The translations under genes were made by a program, and so were the position numbers. Of a DNA stretch of 64,000 nt, positions 55,886-64,000 are shown in pieces. The stretch's first letter is position 1, and each line of letters opens with the position of its first letter. The stretch is taken from the NCBI GenBank assembly GCA_030867875.1, contig JAOWCC010001751.1:26838369-26902368 (forward strand), written 5' to 3'. This DNA comes from Actinernus sp. WN-2022. Lineage: Eukaryota; Cnidaria; Anthozoa; Actiniaria; Actinernidae. The notes below the pieces were generated by a model. That model did not search any database. It worked only from the letters and a program-made list of their open reading frames with translations, and was not told the DNA's origin.

Positions 55886-58828
55886 TAGTTAAGGTGGCTC
55901 GCCTGGATTTTCCTGGGACGCACCATACCCACTTTGAACGGCTGATGCTCCACTGTCAGAGCTCGGTCGGACCAGCTACTTTACCCATTTACTAGAAATA
56001 AAATATACTTTCCAAAAATATAGGTTTGTTTCACATCGGTGTTACCATAGCAACACAGCGTTGACGTCATGTATTTTACATATCATCAATTTTCTCGAAA
56101 TCTAGACCTAAACTTTTAAAACGACCTAGTGTCCCTTGTAGTCTAAATGTAGGCCTTCAAGACTGCAAAGTTTAAAAAAATTGTATGAGAGCTTTTTCGA
56201 AAAAAATTGGGTTGATTATTTTCGTTTAAAAAATAAACAATTCGCCTTACTTCCTGTTTAGTCATCGAGAACTGTGTTTTCCGGACCGATTCAAGCGATG
56301 TTTTTAGCATATTTCATACCTGTGGCATAGGACTACTTTCCATGAAAATTTCATTCCATTTGCTTTATTCGATTTCGGTTGATGGAATCATAAGAAATGT
56401 CATAAATATGCTCATTTTACTCAAAATAGTAACGTATTTGCTAAGGAAGCTGTAATTCGAAAACTAGTCGATAAATCTTTTTTTTAATCTTTTTACCTGA
56501 AATTCAACATGTACTACCCTGTCCCTGTAAATTTCAAGAGCATTGAATCAATTTAAGGGCGCGGAATAAAAACAAAAACATAGGGAACTTTTACATTCAT
56601 CCACGCAAGCTTCATTGCTGTATCATTTTGTTGATAGCTTGTGTCTTTCCTAAATTTTTCTTTTTTCTAGATTCTACATACTTGTGTGTTTTGAACTAAC
56701 AAGTTTACCATGCACGCTTGTTACGCTTCGCCACTGCCGGAACGCTCGTGCAAAGTATGTTCTTAGTACAATGACATGCAAATTAGTTAAAACATGAAGC
56801 TTGGCATTGCGGGATGATAATGTTGAATAAGTGTATTTTTAGTAACCAGATTGTGAAAAAGTGCCCGTGACGTCTAGACCACATATTTAGACAGAAGAAT
56901 ACCCGAAAACACATTTTCAATATATTAATTAAAAACGAGATTTTGTATTAGTGATATTATTGCGGAGACAAGCCTCGTAGGGGACATTCGAGACATGGTT
57001 ATTGCGCAACATATATTGAGTGAAATGGGTCGTGAAAATGTACAGAGAAATGTATGGGATCCTAAACATTTTCCTTATTTCTCATGAAATACGGTACAAT
57101 CGTAAAAATATGCGATCGAGGCATTATTTCTACAGATATTATCAATTCAGTTTTGATATTTTCAAATCCAAGTAGTATACTTTGATGATTCGTTTCTTTA
57201 ATTTTAGAGGAAGCATAAACATTCGCATTTATTTACAGTGGACATTAAACGATTTACAGTAAAAACATGCAGATAACAGTTTGTAAAATGTATCTGCTGC
57301 AAATCTACAACCTTAGCAAAAAATGTGGGCACGAAGAGTTGAACACATGAAAAAGACCTACCGTATTCTTCCCTTCTGATGTCCCAAAGTCCATTTTCGA
57401 TGATTCATTTTCCTTCTTGAAAATTCAGCTTTTCGACAAGAAACATCAGACTCCATACTATTTGCATGCTAAAACCCGTAATATTGCTCGTCTTGAGACT
57501 GCCATAACTCTTACCACAAGTGACCAAATCCAATAAACATGGCAGCTTTGGAACCTTGTTCTGTACTCTAGAAACTGCAGTGTGTTTGTTTAAACAGCTA
57601 GCGGCTATTCAAGCTAATTTGTCCTTTTGGAAAGTAGGTCCTAAACGGACCAAAAGAGATGAGTCTGCGATAAAATTCTGGTGAGCGGTGTTACCCAATT
57701 ACGTGTTGGTACTTTATGTATCCTGCGTTATAGTGTCCCAATGTACCATATATGCTATGTCTACTATCTACATACTATCAGGCCTCAATGTCTCGAATTT
57801 CTGGTGATGAGTTGAGTCCTATTGTTTGTTTCCTGTGGCGTTACGCCCAAATGTTGTAAATAAAAAATAAATAAATAAATAAATTATAAAACGTTATAAA
57901 TATTATAAGTTATATTATAACAGCGTCACAACTGGCAGCGTGACTATGATAATTGCATGTCATTGTACTCAGAACAGACTTTGCACGAGCGTTCCGGCAG
58001 TAGCGAAGCATAGAAAGCGTGTATGGTAAACTTGTTAGTTCAAAAGCACACAAGTATGTAGAATCTAGACAAAAGAGAAATTTCGGAAAGACACAAGCTA
58101 TCAACAAAATGATACAGCAATGAAGCTTGCGTGGATGAATGTAAAAGTTCCCTATGTTTTTGTTTATATTCCGCGCCCTTAAAATGATTCAATGCTCTTG
58201 AAATTTACAGGGACAGGGTAGTACATGTTGAATTTCAGGAAAAAATATTTAAAAAAATATTTATCGACTAGTTTTCGAATTACAGCATCCTTAGTAAATA
58301 CGTTACTATTTTGAGCAAAATGAGCATATTTATTACATTAGTTATGATTCCATCAACCGAAATCGAATAAAGCAAATGGAATGAAATGTTCATGGGAAGT
58401 AGTCTTATGCTAAGAAAATCGCTTGAATCGGTCCGGAAAACACAGTTTTCGACGACTAAACGGGAAGTAAGGCGAATTGTTTATTTTTTTTAACGAAAAT
58501 ATTCAACCTTTTTTTTCGAAAACGCTCTCATACAATTTTTTAAAACTTTGCAGTCTTGAAGGCCTACATTTAGACTACAAGCGGACACTAGGTCGTTTTA
58601 AAAGTTTAGGTCTAGATTTCGAGAAAATTGATGATATGTAAAAGACATGACGTCAACGCTGTGTTGCTATGGTAACACCTATGTGAAACAAACCTATATT
58701 TTTGGAAAGTTTATTCTATTTCTAGTAAATGGGTAAAGTGGCTATCTCGACCGAGCTCTGACAGTGAAGCATCAGCCGTTCAAAGTGGGTATGGTGCGTC
58801 CCTGGAAAATCCAGGCGAGCCATCTTAA

Positions 58829-59093
58829 TAGAGTGGAATGGTTATGAAACCCGGCAAACTTCAAAGGGGCTAACAAAGGCGCTGTGATTTATGTTGGAAG
58901 GGGGTAAGACAAAAGATTGTGCATGGTCATAGTTCATTAGCGTCCCCTGAACGACTGGACTCACACGTTTCTATTGGCTGATTGATTAACGAATTGGAAT
59001 TTCTATTGTATTTTATGCACGCTAGTGGTTGAAAAAAGCTAACGAAGACATATAACAAAGAAGGTCGCTGGGTTTCATAACCATTCCACTCTA
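58829..59093. mobile_element. 265-bp MITE at TTAA with TAGAGTGGAATGG ends
   Basis: TAGAGTGGAATGGTTATGAA...CCC at the left is mirrored at the right, and TTAA flanks each side (58825-58828, 59094-59097). TTAA target use is the mark of piggyBac-type elements, though the ends are not the standard CCC. Removing it with one TTAA restores the end of the large inverted-arm element. Confidence 0.85.
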
Positions 59094-59185
59094 TTAACTA
59101 TGAGAGATCCAAATTTACAGTAAACACGCACGAATGTAAACATTCAAATAATCTTAGTTTAATATAGCGGCTCCTAGAAAAACAA

Positions 59186-60060
59186 TTGGACAGTGGAAAA
59201 AAAAACGAATACGACAATAAAATGTGCCTATTCAGATCCTACCTCAGTATTGTGGGAAGATTTACCGATTTTCTCTCTGTGAAAACGGCTCAGAATTGGC
59301 TATCTCTTGTATGGAAAGTACGACGATGCAAAGAAAACCGGCTTGGTGTGCTTCGCGAAGGTCAACAATACAAATTTGTACAGTGGAATTTTGATGCACA
59401 TCTCTTACCTTTCAAAAGCCCCACAATTTAATTTTGATTGGATGAATTCGATATGCGATTATTTAGAGGTTTCTGGAGTGCCACTCTGTCCTGTTGTCGA
59501 GGGAAAACGTCTAGAAACACTCAAAATTATCCGTTTTTCGCGAGCTCTATGTATTTCTTCTACGACCATTTTGAAAACTGTAGTAGCCAGGCCTCCGTTA
59601 CTACAGAAACCGAGCTGCTTGGTACCTAGTTTCAAGTTAAAACATGGTAAAACTCAGACGAAAGAGCGCTTCCGAGGACTGGCGACTTGGACGCGTGGGG
59701 AGTCCGATATTTTTCGCGAGAATCAAAATTGTTTTGTCTCGCTCGTGAAAAATGTTCCTTCCCCGTTTCAATACTGTAAATATACAAATTGTATTGAGTT
59801 TGTTGACAAAACCAGTTTACTAAAAAAGAAAAACAATATATAGAATTGTTGTGTGCTTGTTCTCGGTCATGACCTGAATTCAGTAGGGGCAATTTTACGC
59901 GATGCCCTATTTGGGGCATCTGTTTTGACCTGCTCCCTAAGTTTGTGCAAGGTGTGTGTGATAATGTGGGAGAGCTATATTCTCCGCGGTCACTTTATAG
60001 CAAAATATACGGGTTACAACATCATTTGCAAGAGTGTAATGGACCTGAAGCCATAAAACC
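59186..60060 (+). other. Region with an unsupported 178-codon frame
   Basis: The longest frame (59307-59843) encodes a basic, Cys-containing product without signal peptide, membrane segment or known motif, and frames on the other strand overlap it. On the minus strand, ATGGTCGTAGAAGAAATAC (near 59566) opens a short charged frame in a GC-richer setting that might be a first exon. I cannot decide between them, and neither may be real. Confidence 0.2.
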
Positions 60061-60182
60061 CCTGAACAAGAGCGAGGAACGGTAGGTGTAAACTGTTTAA
60101 GATTAAAATTTCTAGTTTGTAATTTGACTACCAGTTATCCAGAAATTATAATGAAGGTATACCTGTTCATCGATGTACTAAT

Positions 60183-60294
60183 GCCTTTATCACTCTATAT
60201 TTAATTAGGGTTAATCTCTATATAATAGAGGAGTTTAATGAAGTGTAATCTATATTTAGAGATTACCCCTCATTAAAAATAGAGTGATAAAGGC
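60183..60294. mobile_element. 112-bp foldback
   Basis: GCCTTTATCACTCTATATTT...GGGTTAATCTCTATATA is mirrored by TATATTTAGAGATTACCCC...AGAGTGATAAAGGC with small bulges. Confidence 0.75.
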
Positions 60295-61055
60295 CCTTAG
60301 GTATAGAAAACTATGGTATCTTTAATCAGCCCCGCCCTCCCCTCGGGAAGCAAATCAAAATTCCGCCACCGGCTTTTAGAAATGATGAAATTTTACGAGG
60401 TATAAAAAGAATCATTCGGGTGACTAATTTGCTTTATCTGATAGGACTAAGTGGTCGTTAATTATGCATGAAGTTTTTGAAGTACCGATAAAAGTTTATA
60501 CCTGATATTCACAACCTCTCCTAGGTTGTCGCCAGAGGGTCAAATAACAGGGAGGAATTGGTTCGTTGCTATTAATATTAGACTTTTGAGCCGCTGTCAG
60601 CGGTACTATATTTGGCGATGCGGTACATGACATCATGCTATTTCTGCAAAAGTATGCGGAGACTGAGAACACAGAGTGATAGGTACCGACCTTCGTACCA
60701 TATTCTGAACCGTTTAAGAGATTCCTTTTCATAATTGCTGAAAATATCGGAGCAAGCCGTGATGGTCTCTTGGCCATATTTATTTTAATTGTGAATAAAA
60801 AAATTCGCGAAAGAGCCTAAGGACTAGTGGTATACTCCTACAACTCAGTGCCAGTCTAGGGATAAGTGATATGGTGGACATAAACAAGCTAAGCGTACAA
60901 CTGTGTAACTAGTTTCTCATTCGTTACTCAACCAAAATGATACCTTCGAGGCCGTTTAAAACCTGGTGAACTATCCTTCAAAAACTACTTAATAATTCAT
61001 GAGGTAATTCTCAATTTGTACCACGTGCATTACTTTGAAACACCGTCAAAGTACT
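60295..61055. other. Non-coding, nothing recognised
   Basis: No supported frame. A minus-strand frame at 60777-60496 has no domain. Confidence 0.45.
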
Positions 61056-61156
61056 CTACGGTACTTTGAATTCTTTTTCTAAGTCGAAGGACTTTTAACT
61101 ATGAATATTCATAGTTCAAAGTCCTTGGACTTAGAAAAGAATTTCAAAGTACTGTA
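61056..61156. mobile_element. Almost perfect 101-bp palindrome
   Basis: GTACTTTGAATTCTTTTTCT, AAGTCGAAGGACTTT and the centre ATGAATATTCAT read nearly the same on both strands. There is essentially no loop. Confidence 0.82.
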
Positions 61157-61602
61157 GTGTAGGCAAATACCTTGAACAAAGGGGGGTCTCACGATTGATC
61201 ACGGACTTCCCTAGGCGGTAAAAAATGTCAAGGTACAATACATGTGTTGTTGCATACAGACCGTCTCTCCAATGTGGACCAATTTTTTGCACACTGCCCT
61301 GACACTGCGCATACCCGTGACGACAACTACAGCACCAAATTATGTTGTCATCAAATGTCACGCCAGGTTGTAAACACGTACTCCCACGAGAACAAGCGCA
61401 TAATTGTTAACATTCCGTCTTTTCATTAACAATGGACGTTTGATTACTTAAGTCAAACAAAGCAACTAATTTTATGTAAATACGCAAGTAAACTACAAGC
61501 CAAAAACATCGAAACTCTAAACGCATGAAATTTTAAAATCATTTTGCTGTTTATCCCACAACAACGAAACAAGCATGAAGTTATTAAGTAGGTTTTGAAG
61601 TC
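61157..61602. other. Non-coding, nothing recognised
   Basis: No supported frame, RNA gene or repeat. Confidence 0.45.
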
Positions 61603-61738
61603 GTTTCAAGGCCTCCAATTCGGACTGGACGGGGTTTCAAAGTCCTCGCAATTAGTTCCAGTCTCGGCTGCGCCTTGGACAAGAACTAATTGCGCGGACT
61701 TTGAAACCCAATCCAGTCCGAATTGGAGGCCTTGAGAC
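61603..61738. mobile_element. 136-bp foldback with about 58-bp arms
   Basis: GTTTCAAGGCCTCCAATTCG, GACTGGA and GGTTTCAAAGTCC...GCAATTAGTTC are mirrored on the right with few changes. The loop is about 20 bp, around TCTCGGCTGCGCCTTG. Confidence 0.82.
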
Positions 61739-62735
61739 ATTACTTGAAGTATGCTGTCTTTGTTGATAAAAGGAACCACTTTGGACACATTATTTTAAGG
61801 ACTTTTATGATGCAATCGGTTCATAACAGAACGCACAACAGCAGTTGAAGTGACCAAACTCTTGAATAGAAGCGGAGGTTCGAAATCTCAAAGTTGTAGT
61901 GTATTTGTTTGGGATGTAGTGGCAATTATAGTGCTTTTTTTTTTTCGCCTATCCAGGGTACCACTTTCTCGAATCACAATTCATTCGTGTCGAGTATGAA
62001 ACGATGGGCTAAGCGATGGTGAATACAATCACGCTTTGGGAATGTGTAGTTTTTTTATTATTTCTCATAGAATCACTGTCATTTTGGACAAGTAGTTATT
62101 TTAATGAGCATGCGCGGACGCCATAAATATATTGTGAGCTACGTTATCGATATTGTGAGCTAGGAGAAGCGGATTTCCCACCTCTGATCCAGGGTAAGTC
62201 TTGACGTTGAAAAGGTTGACTTTTTTGCTGTTAATATAATGATTTGCAGCTATTAATCCAAAATGATGTTGGCACGATATGGCTAATCTTAATGTTTCAC
62301 ATATACTTATCTAGGCTTTATTTAATGTACTTTATTTAGTAAAAAAGGAACTTTGATAAGATTTGATTATTTTCGAATTAAGGTGCCCTATATACTAAAT
62401 CCGAACATTGATCATTCCAATCTCTTCGACATATGTTATATTAATGGCATCATGGAAAGTAGGTCGCCTCTTTTTCAACGAAGTCAGAGTAATATTGTGC
62501 ATAATAGTGATTGATGCAATAATGATTCGCACATAATCATATACATATGCTTTTATCTGTTCAGAATATGGTTCAATGATACAGCTTATTTGCTATTCTT
62601 CAGTTGATCTGGTTCTTCGAGTGCTTATCTGTTTGATTGGACTCCTCCACTCCCTGGCCGACTTTCCGTTACAGGAGTGTTGGAGAAAATTCCTACTCCT
62701 CGGGATTTCCAAGATTTTGGTTGCTGTTGTTATCG
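61739..62735. other. Non-coding, nothing recognised
   Basis: No supported frame. ATATTGTGAGCTA occurs twice near 62127-62163. Confidence 0.45.
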
Positions 62736-63960
62736 CACAGTAAGCTATAATGATAGTAAAACCTTACTCATCATTTTCAATTGTGGACTCAGTCAAGGAC
62801 CTCGGAGTGATGTTAGACAGCCGTTTCATCCAATGAACATATTAGTACCTTTAGTTAGTTTCAGACCTAATGAATAAGCTGTGTATGATATCAGACCTTT
62901 ATATAGTAGAAATAGTGTACAAATGTTTAAGTGTACGAAGGGTGTAGCTTCTAGGCTGTCAACTATGTTCATCAAACGATCAGAAGTACATATAGCCGTA
63001 GCACACGTAACTGTAACAAATTGCAGATTCCCGTAAGTGTAGGACTGCCCTATGCCAAAAATCGTTTGTGTATGTACAGAGCAACTACACTTTGGAACTC
63101 TGTAAATGAATGAATGAATCTTTATTTAAACACGGAATCTCTTCAATTTGTATTTGGTTTCCAGGAGAACCGTTACAATAAAAAAATTTTTTAAACGTAT
63201 GTAATAATTTGTTAAATATATACAAATCTTTTGTTAAATATGTACATTAAAAATATATTATAAACAGTCGTCCATGAGTCCACAAATATCGTTTTTTTTA
63301 GCTCTGTTCGAAATACGTTTACACTATTTGCCTCTTTTGTAAAACTGGGCAAAGAGTTCAAAGTCCACTGTAAGAAACGTAATTAGTTTTAGTGCTTTTG
63401 TTCGAGGAGGTTTGTATTTGAATGACGTCAGTTATAGCTATTGTGTAGGGATTCAGTTCAGTCTTTCATAAAAAGATCAGAAAGATAGCTGATAGCCCTT
63501 GCTTTTAACTTCTTTCTTTTAATGATTTCCAACACAATTCCTTACGAATGTCAGCTGACCTAATTGTGTAATCAGATTTAGTTATTATTCTTGCAGCACG
63601 ATTCTGGAGAGTCTGTAACTTATTGGTAAGGCCCGATCCAAGGTTATCCCAAACAATAGAGCAATATTCTAAGGGTGGAGAAATCAGTGCCTTGCATTGT
63701 GGACTTTTATTAAAGCATCTCTTGGTGCAAAGGGCCTTACTCTTCTCAATCTCCCAAGACCAGAGGATACCTTTTTAATAATATTATCAATGTATGCGTG
63801 CCACCGAAGGTTTTCATCTAAATATTAGTTTCCCTTTGTCTGACAATATTAGAAACATCAAGTCGATTAGTATCTTCAAGAGAACTTTAAAGGAAGATCT
63901 TTTAGAGAGATGGAAAAATGCCTAAGTAATTTGTATACAACACTTATTCTTAATTAATTT
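62736..63960 (+). mobile_element. LINE ORF2 C-terminal region, split by another LINE
   Basis: Plus-strand pieces: VDSVKDLGVMLDSRF (from about 62783), a degraded stretch, then NCNKLQIPVSVGLPYAKNR and RATTLWNSVN (to 63107). After the insert come ISFPLSDNIRNIKSISIFK and RTLKEDLLERWKNA with a stop near 63925. Joining the two sides over one TAAAT gives a continuous reading frame at that point. The 3' tail lies beyond the window. Confidence 0.82.
63108..63818 (-). mobile_element. 5'-truncated L2-like LINE with TAAAT target duplication
   Basis: TAAAT flanks it (63103-63107, 63819-63823). The tail (ATTC)n is at 63108-63120 next to TTTAAATAAAG on the minus strand. From the right the minus strand reads DENLRWHAYIDNIIKKVSSG, LGRLRRVRPFAPRDALIKVH, a shift, EYCSIVWDNLGSGLTNKLQT, LQNRAARIITKSDY and KELCWKSLKERR. 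Its C-terminal block resembles that of the LINE at 11262-13857 (GLGALKRIRAFVSQDTLIKV there). Confidence 0.85.
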
Positions 63961-64000
63961 AGTTATTATATGCCTCAGTCATATACGGGTGTATAGGTAC

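Larger units (their letters stand above)
54835..59102. mobile_element. Large element with about 0.9-kb inverted arms, two nested inserts
   Basis: 55895-56783 and 57950-58824 are reverse complements over almost 0.9 kb with scattered differences; CATGTACTACCCTGTCCCTG and TTGCTATGGTAACAC are shared examples. Adding the parts beyond the nested elements, the ends are CATAGTTAAGGTGGCTCGCC (left) and its mirror GGCGAGCCATCTTAACTATG (right). The flanks AGAGAAC and AGAGATC are similar and could be an aged target duplication. Without inserts it is about 2.95 kb, with a 1.17-kb core (56784-57949). The core has no frame with support and a (TAAA)n run at 57868-57890. The superfamily is unknown to me. Confidence 0.85.

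Overview
This 64 kb window looks like nuclear DNA from a cnidarian, probably a stony coral or sea anemone. That is inference, drawn from the families seen: L2/CR1-type LINEs, a Ty3/gypsy element, a tyrosine-recombinase (DIRS/Ngaro-like) retroelement, a tRNA-headed SINE and many AT-rich foldback elements. There are no operons, no rRNA, no CRISPR and no intact housekeeping gene. Most of the window is a graveyard of transposable elements inserted into one another, so every retroelement open frame is broken. The one short frame that looks like a working host gene lies on the minus strand at 45236-45496. It encodes a secreted eight-cysteine peptide.

Layout. 1-7100: unique-looking AT-rich DNA with a few hairpins. 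7169-9430: three foldback or terminal-inverted-repeat (TIR) elements, one with G-run/C-run ends and a 7-bp target duplication, then AT-rich ATATCG repeats. 9930-21303: LINE territory. It holds an RT scrap, a 96-bp tandem array, a 5'-truncated L2-like copy (11262-13857), and a longer L2-like copy (13862-21303) with ORF1 and ORF2. The longer copy is split by a 539-bp MITE, a 1804-bp insert carrying its own minus-strand gene pieces, and a truncated CR1. 21452-23744: foldbacks and minisatellites.

24168-28887 is the best candidate for an unusual system. Two different direct repeats are arranged as A1 - coding region - B1 A2 - spacer - B2, with exact A and B copies and a shared TTT at every junction. 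The strand that reads this order also encodes gag-like and DIRS/Ngaro-like RT fragments. It sits inside a foldback element that has another copy near 54.5 kb, so the pre-insertion site can be read.

29238-33245: a pentanucleotide repeat and a 1.6-kb higher-order satellite. 33343-38645: a Ty3/gypsy pol region broken by a SINE, by a minus-strand LINE that itself holds two DNA elements, and by a small element with CAGTGGCGTAGC-type ends. 38848-40480: three LINE 3' ends on the minus strand. 42398-44430: a duplication and nested MITEs. 45.0-51.8 kb: the least repetitive part, with the cysteine-rich peptide gene. 52281-53920: about 25 near-identical copies of a 64-bp unit. 54835-59102: a large element with arms of about 0.9 kb. 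One arm is interrupted by a Mutator-like element (9-bp duplication) that carries a decayed RecQ-type helicase segment; the other is interrupted by a TTAA-flanked MITE. 59.1-64 kb: three strong hairpins and a LINE split by another LINE with a TAAAT duplication.

The elements do not form a pathway. What the window records is a sequence of insertions that can be ordered from nesting and target duplications.
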